Origin: Mesodorylaimus sp. YZB2_4 | Taxonomy: Eukaryota > Nematoda > Enoplea > Dorylaimida > Dorylaimidae | DNA length: 64,000 nucleotides | Direction of reading: 5' to 3' | Assembly (NCBI GenBank): GCA_030248295.1 | Contig: JASANH010000751.1 | Span: 124,001-188,000 of the forward strand | Made by a program: the position numbers and the translations under genes | Part shown: positions 49,812-62,300 of the stretch, one piece after another | Layout of the letters: each line of letters starts with the position of its first letter | Numbering within the stretch: the first letter of the stretch is position 1 | Notes under the pieces: model-generated | What the model was told of the DNA's origin: nothing | Seen by the model: only the letters and a program-made list of their open reading frames with translations | The model's database searches: none

Positions 49812-50974
49812 GTTCAGATTGTAAAGACGACGGCACGAGTTTCTCACAGCCGCACGCAGTGATGAAAAAAGTGAGACTGACTTCGCACGTCTGCATCGCA
49901 CGCTATGTAGACTTTACAATGCCCCTTATCTTTACATTGTATCTGCACACCGTACACAGCTTCACTTTTCATTCCATGCATGACCTAATCTTTCGATGAC
50001 TAAAAATTACTAAAGCAAAAACATAACCTCTGAGTGAGATTCGAACCTGCGCCTGTTTTGTATTTGTCCAACTTGACTTGACCGCTACTGGTCCCGCGCT
50101 TGTGGCTCCAGACCATGTATTCTATTCCCACTTATGGTGGTTTAGATATCTCGATAACATTCCCTCATGCTGACGCTTTTCATTCATGCCTTGAAAGTCC
50201 TTACATCGCCGATCTCATTGGCGGCAAATTCAAATTTTGACCGTTCATGACAGATATTTAGCTTATTTATGCTCAATATTCTTTCCTATGTACTGCTGCA
50301 CTGCACACTGCTAAACCACACAGTATGTTTGTTTGTGGTCTGTTGGCGGGAATTTCAAATTTTGGCTCACTTTGAGGAAGAAGTTTCCTTGAAGGCCTTT
50401 TTATTTTCCGATCCAACGGTTGCCTACGTCAAACAAGTCGTTTGCTCGTGATGGATAAAAAGCATGTAGTTGACACGCTCATATTTTCGTGATACGCTTC
50501 AACAAGTAAACACTACGAGCTTATTAAAATGCGAAGCGATTGGCAAAGGATTCGAATTCCTAACCAGTTTATTTTAGGTCTTAAGAAAATGAAAATTGAA
50601 CATTTCACACTCGACTAAACAAGCTTTTCAAAATCAATTTCTTTCCGCTATTTTTCCAATCTCAATTATGTCAAGTGGTGTGTGGGTTGTCGGAGCGGGT
50701 GTCCAGAAAGTTCCACGAGTTCAGATCATCCTCGCCATCATTAAGCACGTATTTGAGGAGGGAGTGACGCCAATGGCCGACCTACGGGCCTCAGTTACAC
50801 GAGACTATATAAGATGAGGACAAGACGAGCCTGGCCAGCATTACTTGGCTTATTGGCCGACCCGCATAGGGGCTTTCTGCTGTGATCAAACAAGTGGTTG
50901 AGCATATTACTAGGCCTGTGCACAATGGCTGGTAAGTCAGCAAAGGGGGCACCGCTCGTTTGCAATGGTGAGCT

Positions 50975-51060
50975 ATATTCTCAGGATTACACTGTCCAAG
51001 GTTTCTCCTGTCCAAGGTTTCTCCCAAGGATTACACTGTCCAAGGTTTCTCCAAGGGCTC
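50975..51060 (+). repeat. Short minisatellite (GTCCAAGGTTTCTCC)
   Basis: GTCCAAGGTTTCTCC occurs three times, two copies preceded by GGATTACACT. It is a local tandem or nested duplication upstream of the 51.2-kb exon. Confidence 0.7.
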
Positions 51061-51210
51061 TCCTACGCCTGCATGTCGAGGTTGCAAGGGTATCACAGGG
51101 TCACCATCCTGCACATCTCTTCACACCATGACCACTTTCTATTTCAGCCCTACGAACTCTGACACTGTGCAGCTTGCTCTATTTCATTTCGTGCACGCAC
51201 CCATCGTCAG

Positions 51211-51527
51211 CATTCGCATATCGTCTTCAATGGAACACGGCCTCGTCGCCTTGGAATCGAATCATCTCTGGTCGTCCTGACCAAGTCCCCAGCACTGAGT
51301 GGTCGTACGATAAACGCAACTTTCTGCCACTTTTCCTCAATGGCGGACGTTTCGGGGGTCAACGTCGACCACCAGTGGCCCCTCTGCCCATTGGCCGTCG
51401 CAGTGTTCCCATTACGGGAAGTAACACCAATCACCCAGTTGGATCGAATCCATGGAATTCAGTGAATGCATACGATGACTTTGTGCATTCTATGTATCCA
51501 GGAGTTAGTCGCAGAAGTTGGTTTTGA
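51211..51527 (+). CDS. Terminal exon of a possible neuropeptide-like precursor
   Basis: An open frame of 104 codons follows an acceptor-like CATCGTCAG and ends at TGA 51525-51527. The sequence carries dibasic sites that would release short peptides. After DKR comes NFLPLFLNGGRFGGQ, ended by RR. Next is PPVAPLPIG followed by RR, where the Gly could give a C-terminal amide. Near the end, SRR precedes SWF. No known family is recognised. The upstream exon with a signal peptide was not found; frames at 50.6-50.8 kb do not look secretory. Other readings, such as an ordinary unstructured C-terminus, are possible. Confidence 0.4.
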
Positions 51528-52706
51528 AGTGTCTCATTCGGTCTCGCTGTCTCATATTTATGAACTCTTTTTGCACAGCTACAAATGTAGTGCATGTACT
51601 TGTGTACTGTACGTACATACAGTACAAAATACGCACTTTACACATCGCTTTACATTGCATTATAGTACACGAGTGACATTACTGTGAGCATACACTCTCA
51701 CTGTGGACATACTTTCAGAACACCACAACACACTATAAAGTCCTGAACTAGTGGTACTGGTATGAACAAGACAGCGGGCGCGGTACACCAGATGAGGTGG
51801 TATCAACCAAGTGCTGGCAGACCACACTTTCTGTCATATCATCTAGCCGCTATCTATGGCGAGCCCTGTGATACATGTACATTACACAACACTAAAACAC
51901 TATCCACACTGCAGCTCGTAGGCAAATCGAAAATGTTTTAGATCGAGTCTGGAAAGGCGGCTGACATTTTATCGACGTCTGGTTCCTCCAAAACCTAAAG
52001 AGAGAATGGATCCAAGCAATGCTCTGCCAAGTCTACCCTTACTCAACCACAAGAACCAAGCTTTGGGGACCTGGGTCTTTTCACCCTTTATATGTCCAAA
52101 ATTAGGGATGGCCTTAGCACGATGATGTACTGTAGAATAGGACTTTTAAGATTGGCTTTCTCTAACGTTCCTTCCATGGGAAACATTGCCAAGCTTCATC
52201 GTTCGACCCCCTTTTTTAAGTGGTGCACCTCCATGAGTGGTGATAGTGATGCATCAGTGCTTTTTTGTGCAAAGTAATATAATCCTAGCTGTTGATTACT
52301 GTACTCGCACTGATTAGTGACAGCCTATCTTGTAGCCCTTGAAAAGAGCTTCGAAATGCTTTTTCCCGCAATAAAATTCGTTCATTTTTTCCCAAATATT
52401 CAAGAAAACTCCGATTCGGCAAGAAGTGCCCACAAGCAAGACGCTACTTTTGAATTTCCCGCCCGCGCGCCGCTTATGACATTAGAGTGGTTTCGGCTTC
52501 CTACTCTAGAAATCGCGAGAAAATAAATTACTTTCTTTTTCACTATGTGTCAGTCTAATTTTGTACTGGAGTATCTGTCTTCCATGATAAAAAAGTTGTA
52601 CATTTTCTTGCGATTTCCAAAGTAACCAGCCAACGCAGGCGAAAAATTCAAAAATTACTTTCGATTGAGCACATTAAAAGGGGGGACCAAAAAATGTGAT
52701 CCCGAC

Positions 52707-55700
52707 CTATCCCTCATAAGAAAGAGGGTCGAACAATGTAGCTAGGCAACCCCCAGGTCGACCCTTACAGAAATCCTGACCTGAAGTACCTTGTTGACCC
52801 TCACCTGATGCACTCCTCGTACCACTTCCGCTGCTACTCGATGAGCTGCCAGTCGTACCACTTGGAAAAAAACCAAAATCCCTGTCATCGCCATAAGCAT
52901 GTCTGGTTGGTGGCACGTAACCTGGTTGTGCCCAGCCACTGCCACCGTAGTATCTAAAACATGTAAGCACAAAATCCGCAGAAAAGAACCCTAATATCAT
53001 TTCTCCAAGCATGGTGATCCGATAACTTACCTGCCACCGCCCGTGTTCCTTCCAAACAAATATCCCAACAGACCACCAGTGCCTAACCCTGTCCAAAATC
53101 CAGGTCTATCTCCAGCACCCGCTCCCGCTCCAGTCGGAGCCTGTCTTTGCTGCCGATATTCTTGCTCTTGAAATCCACTAGCGCCTAAAGTGGAAGCTAA
53201 GGATTTCTGATTCGCATTCCCAAAACTGGCATACCCTGTGTCTTCGAGTGGTACTCGGGTCTGAATCCATAGGGTGGTGGTGCGTCACCCGGAGGAGCTG
53301 ATGGTCGATCATCGTAGGGAGGAGGCGGACCCCCGAACGGAGGCGGAGGTGGGCCACCCCCACGGAAGCCTGACTGGCCACCACGCGGTGGGCGATCATC
53401 GGTCGGTCGCAGGCACTTGGTATAGATCACATACACAAGCACACAAACGATCAAAAATATGATCACGGTGGCAGAACCACCAGATTCGCTGAAAAAAAGG
53501 AGCGAGATCGGGTAAAAGTGGAACAAGAACCTGAATCGAGTTCAACAAACTTTTCATCGTTGTGGTAAGATTTCTGCTTTTGACCAGCGCCTGTCGCGTA
53601 TTCTAAATGATACTCGAGCTAAAATAATAATCGTGCTCAGACAAGGTTGAAAAAATTCTGATCGTGAGTTTATAACTGTTAAAAAACAGATCGCGTGCAG
53701 TAAAAATTTTGAATTTCCCGCTATTAACTATCTGTCACCATGATGATAAGCACAACACTGTGAGACCTTTCCAGTTTGTGACTTCAACTAATTCCTTTTT
53801 AAAATGTGGCTGAGCCGCACGAAAAAGTTTCTGGAGTAAGCGAAACGGACAGAATTTGAGGCGTGGGACATTTTGTCCATGTTTAACCGTCATAAGCGGC
53901 TTGCAGCGGGAAATTCAAACTTCGCTTTGAGCGTGACTAGTTTTTATAAATGTAAGTAAAGAATCATTTGCAGAAATGCAATATTTCGTAAAAAAACGAA
54001 ACTCGAAAATTTTTGTGCGACAGCGCTATGCGCCAATGGGCCACTGAGCAAGAACACTGCTGCAAGAATTTCATCACCGTAGCGCTGATGCGCTTAACAC
54101 TATGGCCAAACTGATAGCACGTCCGTGAATAGGACGACATTCTTGTGCTGATCCTAAGTGCCAACAGTTCCTGGCACCATAGGGGACTGTGCCAGAAACC
54201 TGGCAGCGCCGCTGTGCCGGTACATCAAGTCTTCTTACGCTTGACCTTGGGAAACAAAACCTCGCTACTGCGCCATCGGCCAAGCAGTGCCACTAATCGT
54301 AAGGTGCTGCATAAGTTTTCTGCTGCGCCATCAAAATGCGCCGTGCCATACTGCCATGTGCGAATGATTATGATCTGGACCTAATTCTTGTTTCACTGCG
54401 CACCGATAGCATTGTTTTAAAAAAGATTGATACCCGAGATAATATAACTCGAAAAATATGCAGCCTCAAGGTGTCCATTTTTTAATAGAATCTGCATTTC
54501 AGTACTTACTCCACAAGAACCCTTCAAAATGTATGGGTCGTCTGGATAATTGTATCCTTCGCAGTATACATTGATTTTTCCAAACCGCACAGCGTTGTTT
54601 AAATCAGCTTTGCATTCCCACTAAAAACGAAATATAACAATATATATATATCTGTGCGTATACTCTTTATTATATGTAAGTATATATATGAAACGGGTGT
54701 GCTATACATTATAAATGTGTGTGAATATATTGTGTGTTATATATTTAAATACTTCATGCGTGTTATATATATATGTATGTGTATATAATATGTGGGTCAT
54801 ATATATATACGTGTGTTTATGTTATATGTATTATATATATATATATATGTTTGTGTGTATAATATGTGTATTATAATTATATGTATGTATATATATGTGT
54901 GTTATATGTTATGTGTGTCTACATATAATATACCTACATATATGTAGTACCACAAAAATCACTAACCACAGAGCAATACTACTTTATGATTTTTTCTGAT
55001 TTATTTTCTACCATTCTCTTAGTAGAGCTCTGTGCTTTTTTCAAATGCAACAAACTTCATTCGACTGGCGATTTAGCGTCAACGCCCAGTCATGGCATTG
55101 AGATATTACAATTAAAATTTCCCGCCAAAACTTGATTTAAAAAATTTCTTGAGTCTTTTTTATATGGAGCTTTATCCAGTTCCAGTAACCATCTATATAT
55201 GTGTGCATACTCTATATTATATGTAAGTCACCATATTTAACGGGTGTGCTATACACTATAAATGTGAGTAAATATATTAAGTGTGTTATATATTTAAATG
55301 CTGTGTGTGATATATATGTGTGTGTATTTATTGTGGGGGATATATATGTATACGTGTGTACATATCACATGTGTTATATATATATTTGTGTATATTATAC
55401 AAGTGTACTATAAATATATTTATATATACATAAATGTGTTATATGTTTTGTGTGTCTACATATAATATACCTACATGTGTGTAGTAACCGAGGAGTCACT
55501 TGTCAAAGTGACCCCGTGTAGCAGCACGACCTACAGTACCCGTACCTGCACATCACCACCATCCGACCCCCGATTATAACACTGTACGACCTCCGGGTGG
55601 AAATTGCTTTTGGCTGCCGATCCACCCAAACATTTTAATTGAAGAATAGGAGGGGCACGGCGACCAGTCGTATATTGGTTTCGATATAATGTCAATGTTT

Positions 55701-56290
55701 GAACATCAGACAAAAGAACTTTCTCGTGTTTGGAGCCTGAAATATACAAAATTTCAGCTATTTGAAACGTTTTTTCAACATTTTTGATAATTTTCTGCAT
55801 CAAATACAATTTTCTTCACTTAAGCCACGATAAGCTGATTTCTAATAATTTTGTGAATAGATAAGCCCCGAGTGGTAAGCAAGCTCAAACTGATAAGCTT
55901 GGGCGATAAGCAAACCACAGGAAACATGCTGGTAATCAGCGACTGATAAGCCAACAAATCGTGCTGATAAGAATAAGTCAGCTCATTGATTACCCATGAG
56001 TTTTTAGAGAGATCGACATTCAGGCAGACATTCACACGAGAAGTTTCAAGCAAATATCCGCTCTCATTGTCAATTTAGTGGAAAAGTGAAAAAAATGCTT
56101 ATTTAAGAATCTACTGAAACTTTTTTGCGCATGTGCGCAATTTTCTCCGACGACTAAACGAAAATTGATCGATTCTGGAGCCGATTTGCTGCATCAAATC
56201 GATCTGTCACGGTCACAGAATAAGTGTTTTCTTACCTGAAATGACTGCGATTAACGGAAACACACAAAAAATGAATATTATTTTCCACAT
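52707..56290 (-). CDS. saraf: SARAF (TMEM66): store-operated calcium entry-associated regulatory factor
   Basis: Seven exons close in phase: 56290-56236, 55736-55546, 54620-54510, 53618-53551, 53488-53235, 53184-53031 and 52953-52707 (359 residues; human is about 339). Features in order: a signal peptide (about 1-18), then a luminal domain with family blocks VLLSDVQTLTLYR, YTTGRRAPPILQLKC, VQCYNRGSDGGDVQWECKADL, CEGYNYPDDPYILKGSCG and LEYHLEYATG. A helix (about 148-164) and a Pro/Gly-rich cytosolic tail with PGFWTGLGTGGLLGYLFG (about 254-271) follow. SARAF is an ER membrane protein that promotes slow inactivation of STIM-Orai calcium entry. The exon 4 donor (GTTTGT at 53550) was chosen because it alone keeps frame. 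Intron 2 carries two copies of an AT microsatellite block and intron 1 a GATA-motif cluster. Confidence 0.94.
54640..55490. repeat. Duplicated TATATGTGTG-rich block in SARAF intron 2
   Basis: Two ~300-bp AT/TG microsatellite copies (about 54645-54950 and 55195-55487) share non-repetitive landmarks in the same order: TACTCT.TATTATATGTAAGT, ACGGGTGTGCTATACA, TTATATATTTAAAT and TGTGTCTACATATAATATAC. They are therefore a true direct duplication and not independent slippage. About 240 bp of other sequence separates them. Confidence 0.85.
55825..55975. promoter_or_regulatory. Cluster of six GATAAG motifs in SARAF intron 1
   Basis: GATAAG occurs at 55829, 55860, 55892, 55905, 55945 and 55966, all in one orientation. 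Three are preceded by CT or ACT, matching the CTGATAAG core preferred by nematode gut GATA factors. Position in a first intron fits an enhancer. A decayed tandem repeat could produce the same picture. Confidence 0.4.
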
Positions 56291-56353
56291 TTCAGAGAAA
56301 ACTTCCAAATTTTGACGAGAAAATGCAAGGAAATTTACGATGAGTGAGTCGGG

Positions 56354-56762
56354 TCAGATGTCTATTTCGAGAAGGCATTCTTCTCGTTGTCTAGACGGCG
56401 TACAAATGACGTTGTGCCACGTCAGAGCGGACAATTCTTTGATGACGATGAGTTTTAAACGTTTTGGCGCGAAATACAAAACAGTGGCAGTATTCTTACT
56501 TGACTGCAATCCCAAGCAGGCGGCGGGGCAGATACAGGACACTCACCTCAATTCTTGCTGGATTCATAGCGCAAGCGTGCTCTGAAACCACTTTGACCCC
56601 AACTCCATCAGTTTTGACTCGACCTTTGCATTTCTGTCCTTGAATCTTTTGATCGCAGCGCCAACTATGTGTTCCAGCCGCATTCTCTCGATCTTTAAAG
56701 ATGTACCCATCGCACGCCAATTTGTCTACTCCTTTACGAGACTTCACGAACATGTAAGCCAT
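56354..56762 (-). CDS. Small FLYWCH-type zinc-finger protein
   Basis: From ATG 56762 the frame encodes FVKSRKG, GYIFKDRENAAGTHSWRCD and CKGRV followed by SEHACAMNPARIEV. These match the order of a FLYWCH finger: F, Y, WxC, C, H-x-C in place of the usual final HxH. Unspliced, it stops at 56496 after 88 residues. A GTGAGT donor at 56546 and acceptor at 56504 would remove a 43-bp intron in phase and extend the protein to 121 residues, ending at 56354. FLYWCH fingers occur in Mod(mdg4)-like and transposase-related proteins and in nematode repressors of miRNA genes. The SARAF start lies only 64-205 bp downstream on the same strand. Confidence 0.72.
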
Positions 56763-56997
56763 ATTGACGAGGCGAGTTCACTTCTAACCACAGAGGAGCG
56801 GCCACAACAGGAACACTAGCAAATGATGCCACGAGATCACGTGAACAATGAACCAGAAATGAAAGAGAGCTGCCAAACTGTAAGATCATGCACAACCAGT
56901 ATTACCTGTTTCCTTTAAGAATATACACGCTCTGCACGTTGTGCCATAGGCCGCGTTTACAAAGAAAACAGACAGTAGGTGCAACGATGCAGGTACT

Positions 56998-57108
56998 GCG
57001 TCCTATTGTCTTGCGTCCTATTGTCTTGCGTCCTATTGTCTTGCGTCCTATTGTCTTGCGTCCTACGGCCGCGTCCTAATGTCTGCGTCCCAATGTCTTG
57101 CGGCCAAC
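56998..57108 (+). repeat. 15-bp minisatellite (GTCCTATTGTCTTGC)
   Basis: Four exact tandem copies of GTCCTATTGTCTTGC are followed by three degraded ones (GTCCTACGGCC, GTCCTAATGTCT, GTCCCAATGTCTTGC). The exact copies point to recent expansion. The array lies between the FLYWCH gene and the plus-strand gene at 58.1 kb. Confidence 0.9.
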
Positions 57109-58152
57109 CGTCATAGCGCCAGAGAAATATCTAGAGATTCGAATGGTATCAGATGCCCGCAGCAGACTTTCTGTTTTAGCGCAATCGCGCTCGAAATATA
57201 GTCCGAGAACTTGTTTCGCACCCTGTAGCATTTATAGAAGTTCTGCATATTTTTGCGTGCATTCCGCCACGGTCCCTCGTACCAAGCGGGGCCACTCTAT
57301 AGCCGTTTCTGTCGTCGCAATCCGAGTTTGCCCTTCGACGTTGCTTCTACTGTGCACAAAGTTCGTCAGATGGACGTGCTCATTATGTTCGACGCTTACA
57401 CTCGGCGCGAGGTGATATCATTTCCCTTGGCGACACATGTTGGGTCAGAACATTCTCGCAAGTCATTTATATTGTGACAGGGATAATTATACTCCTATTC
57501 CTCGTCAAGGAAATTCGGGGCTTTGATGGAATGGAATATATAATTATAAACTGGCAAGCGCGTCGAGTTTGGCCCTAAAGTAGCGCTCACTACGCCCACG
57601 GGGCACCCGACAACATCTTCTCTTCATCCATGGAGACATGCACATATGAGTACCCGTCGATTAAACCACTGCAACATCAAAGTCTCTGATATTCGAAATA
57701 TGACATTTCATCAAGTTATGCCTGGCATCTAATTTCGTGAAAGTCTATTCAAGTTCACTCTATGAAATAATTTATCACACTACGTGGGGGGATGGGATTG
57801 AGTTATCGTGTGTTAACAAGCCAATGAAACATTCAGTCCAAACGCAACATGTTTTCAGACACACATACTGTACTCCATACTGTAGGAGTATCGATCGGAT
57901 TAGCCAGTGCACGATGTCTGGTGACCGGATATCCTCCTCGGGTGAGATAAAGACTATCTTTGCACTTGGTGACACGGCTGAGTAGAAACGTGCCAGTGCA
58001 TCTATTCAGGGATAGGAGCGGGGATATGACTGTATACGATTCTTTCAGCTAAGTCATTTTTAAACTCTAGCCCCAAGGAAGAGAGACGCGGAGAGAGCGT
58101 CTCTAACTCACTTTCACACTTACTGTATACCTAGTCGATCTTGGCTAAAGCT
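57109..58152. other. Intergenic DNA, no gene recognised
   Basis: This is the interval between the divergent FLYWCH and 58.15-kb genes. The open frames here (up to 105 codons) show no domain. It may hold promoter sequences for both flanking genes, but no specific element stands out. Confidence 0.5.
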
Positions 58153-58426
58153 ATGTTTAACAACTCGCAATCAGCCTTCGAGGTACCTTCTCTCAATTAT
58201 CGATCCATCAGTCAGCAGGATACTTTGAGAAGAGACGAAACGATGATGGGCGATCAAAGAAATTCTCGATCGATACAACCTTCTCCCGATTCCGCTCCCC
58301 CAAACATCACGCTTATTCCCGCCCATGCACCAGTCACCCGTGGTCATTTCGATGGGGCCGGAGCATTTTTCCATTCTGCGGTGGTTCCATTCACAGCTGC
58401 ATCGAATCGGCAACTACCAGCCTTAG
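58153..58426 (+). CDS. First exon of an unidentified Ser/Gln-rich protein gene
   Basis: ATG at 58153 opens a frame encoding SQSAFEVPSLNYRSISQQ, RRDETMMGDQRNSRS and a Pro/Ala-rich segment. It ends at a strong donor (G|GTGAGT) at 58426 in phase 1. A possible next exon begins at 59009 after TTCAACAG. In strict phase it gives a short Cys-containing tail ending at 59112. In another frame an 85-codon stretch runs to 59260, which would need an intervening exon. I cannot decide between these and recognise no domain. Confidence 0.5.
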
Positions 58427-59379
58427 GTGAGTGCATATGTGCCAAATAGGTGATATATTGATTTTTATTTTGATATTATTCAATTAAATTCTGCCCACAA
58501 AAAAAAATCGACTACTGTAGAAGAAATTTTTCGTTGGAGAAGGCATCTGTACTCACACACTGTAGTGTACTGTACAGTAATCTACTCTTCATTTCCGCAT
58601 TTCACTCGCAACAGCTCGCTATACCCGCTCAATTTTCTTGTCCTCTTCGAGCACATTCACAGCGCCTGTCCATCCTGGCACAAAATGTTGCATAAAAAGT
58701 TCATACATTCCGTTCTTAGATTGACTCTTGGTTTCTGCGGGTGTCTAAATTCAATGGCCTGTCACACACAGGAACACAATTTCATTAAGTCAATTTAATT
58801 TCTGTCTCAAATTCATTTCTACTGAAAAACGTTCATACTACATATTTAGCGTATGATCGTGAAAGAGGCAATCATTGAGATAAAAACTCACGGTCACTCA
58901 AAAAGTCTAAGAAGGCTTTGATGCAGCTAAGGTAGGATACATGAAATTAAGTTGACCATTTTTTATTCATGTAGTTCCCCTCATCTCAGCTAACATTGTG
59001 TTCAACAGGTTTCCTGGATTGGTGTGAAATCTGTTACTGTAAGCACTTTGTCTCCATCGACCTGTCATCTCTCTCGAATTGCCTCTCTGTCGACACCAAC
59101 CATTTGTGCTGATCAATCACCTCAATCGATTCATTATCGAGATGACTTCATCGAAAAACCTGAGCCTGACCAGGGTGATCGCACTGATAAACGCCTGCAA
59201 AAGGCACCCACTCATGTTTTCTTTGGAATGGATTTGCCACAACCAACTCGTGTACGATGAGTCATGTTCGATATGATTCAACATTCATCATGACTCTAAT
59301 AGGTTTTGTAATTTACTACTACTAAATCATTTATTTCTCACCTATCAGTTTCCGCGATTAGCTCAAATGAACGCATCAA

Positions 59380-62300
59380 AAAGTTTCCACTACTATTCAC
59401 TTTTGGTTACCTTCAACAAATGAACTAGTATACTGTAGTTTCCTGGTTCATTTTGGCACAGATACATGTTTGGGATGAGCACGTGCGGAAACCCGCAAAG
59501 CCAATTTTTACATCCCTGCTAGGTTCCTCGATGAATTAGAAAGTATATTATGAGATTTCATTTTATCGATTTTCCGGCATGAATACTTTTTTAAGTCTGC
59601 TATTCCACAATCCACAATCAAAAAAACTGTTTTTAAAATTTCCCTCAAATAATTCCCCAAATGAGTGGTTAAACTATTTTCTGATCACTAATTATCACAT
59701 CCGTGTTTTAGAGAGTTTGCGGAGTAATTCACACAATTTTTACATCATGGGATCACCTTTGATAAAGAGAAAATGAGAAAATTTCAAAATAAAACAAATC
59801 GTTGACTAAAAATTTACTTCCTTTATCCTTGTTTCATGGATCATACTGGATTGAGCATTTTTTAAAATGACTTCCCTAAAATAGTTTTCCATGACATGAT
59901 CGCGGCACATTTTAAATAGTTCCTCTAATCACTGTCATCGAATCATTTTTCAGAAATCCTAAAACTGGCTCTTATATGCACACCATCGTCGTCCTTTTGA
60001 AAAAATTTTTTTCCTCCAGAAAATATTTTTGATAATTTTCGAAGATTTTTCCTCAAACGCATGGTCCTGGTCACTATTCCCATGCTTTTGGGAATCTTAT
60101 GGAATAATCCATTCAATGTTTACATTTCATAATCCCAGTTTTAGATACCTTTTTTACAGTTTGAAGATTTTTCCTCAGGCATCGTCGAAAAAGAGACTAT
60201 CAGTTTTCCTGGTCATAACTCGAGCTTTTGCAGTTTTGTGGAATGTTATCCATTATGTTTACATTTATTGCGATCCTTCCTTGAGGACATTTTCTAAAAT
60301 TTTCAAGAATTTTTTTAGCCAGAAACCCTTGCTATAACTTCTATTTTTTTGGGCAGTTCCCGAAATTACCACCTCACAGTTTCCCAAAACACGTGTTTTT
60401 GTCAAGCGATCACACCTCATTAGTTCCCATGGTCGAGTTATCGCTCATTTTTAATGGCCCTGACCATGTAAAAAGTGAATACTTTTCTGATGCAGGATAC
60501 CAAAAATTTATCAAGTTGGTTCCCTGTTTTAGATTCTTGGCAATTTTTCAAAATGTTCAAATAGCCCCTGAACGCATGGTAGAAAAATCAAAATTCATTA
60601 GCTCTTCTGATTACTTTTATGACCCCAGTGCCTTTGGGAATATTGTGAAATAATTCATGTTTAAAGCACTGAGATTTTTTTAAAGAAAAAGCGAGTTTTT
60701 TGAATTAAATTGATCTTTTTCCAGACGTTTATTTAGCTCAGTGGACATTTTCACGTTTCAGATGCTTTCTAGGCATCTTGCTTCCAATAGGTCCCCAAAG
60801 TCATGGTCGAAAAATCAAAACTAGTATAATTAGTTATCCACTGGTCACTATTTTCAGAATGGCTTTCATAAATTATGTGGAGTCCCACTGCATGTTTCCA
60901 TTTTATCATGATCCATTCTTTTAGTTTTGGAAAATTTGAAAAATGATTTTTCTTCAATAGCTCTCAAACGCATGGTTGAAAAGCCTAATTAATTTATAAC
61001 GCTCCTGGTCACTGACTATCACACTCGTGCTTTTGGGATTTTTGTGAAATAATCTATTAAATTTTCACATTTTATGGGGCCCTTACTTATCTAAAATTTA
61101 TTCAGTTCATTCTTGTTTTAGTTCTTGTATCAAAGCAATTGCTTAAAAATTTAGAAGTTTAGAAAGAGTGTTTAAAATGTTAAAGAACTAAATTAATTTC
61201 TAATAAAAATAATCACTGGCTAGAATATTTTATTTTATCCATGTGATTCCCGTTTTCGGCAAGTGTACCATACAAAAATATTTCTCTAAGTTTCCAACGT
61301 CATCTGCGGTTTGAAACATTCATCACATTTCTGCTGCTCCATTATCACCCTTTTTGTGTATTTTGAGGAATGACACGGGCCTTTCATCATCCTGATTACT
61401 TTTTAAAAAAAGAGAAAACTTGAAAGATTTTCCTTCAGATTAATTAATTTTTAATTTTTATTAGTCATCCCTAATTTAGCTTTCGTTTCTTGTATTTTAA
61501 ACGACCTTCCCTCAAATAGTCTCCTTTACTTGAATTTTCAGCGATGTCCTGGTCCCCGTCTCGAACAAATTCTTTTTTGGTTGATCCACACCAGATTGCG
61601 TCACCATTTTAATGAAAAAGATAATCAAAAATTCCTCAAAAGATTGTCCTTAAAAAGATATCAGTTCACCATGTTCAGCTTCTTCTCTAGGCGCAATTTT
61701 TCAAAATATACAGATTCCATCAAATAGCTTCTCATGACGTGTTGTTTGGTTGAACGATCACAGCATTTAGCTTTATTGGTCACTAAATCATAATCAGGAT
61801 TTTTCAAATTTTGTGGCATGGCACACCATGTTTACATCATCGTCATCTTTTAGAATAAAAAAGAGGAACATTTTATAACTAAATTAATAATTCTCAACAT
61901 ATTTTGGTCATCCCTGTTTCAGCTTTCCTCTTTTTGGCATTTGTACAAAAATATTTTTATCAAATGGTTTTTCCTATAATGCATGTTTTGGTTAAACGAT
62001 CGCAGCTCAATTTAGCTCATAGTGATTCTTTTAATAAAAATAGAGGAAATAGTAAAAGGCACCTAAAAAATCGTTTTCCAAAATTTATTCACTGAAGTCC
62101 TGTTCTAGCTTCCCTTTTTTGGAAAAATAAAAAGACTACCTGCCAAACAACGTCAGTTTGGTAACGGTGCTGTTGAACAGGTGCTGTTTGGTAACGATCC
62201 CAACTCGGCTCCCTTGCTGGTCACTTTTATCACACTCATGCTTTTTGAAGATTTCAGGACGTCCATACTAAATGGTATGTTTAATAATGTGGAAAATATT

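Noticed and set aside
49612..49896. 94-codon minus-strand frame overlapping tetraspanin exon 1
   Set aside because: The alternative frame gives a helix-containing exon that joins in phase to the rest of the tetraspanin; this one does not.
50027..50107. tRNA gene on the minus strand suggested by GGTTCGAATCTC
   Set aside because: The B box is good but no proper A box or cloverleaf could be formed upstream of it.
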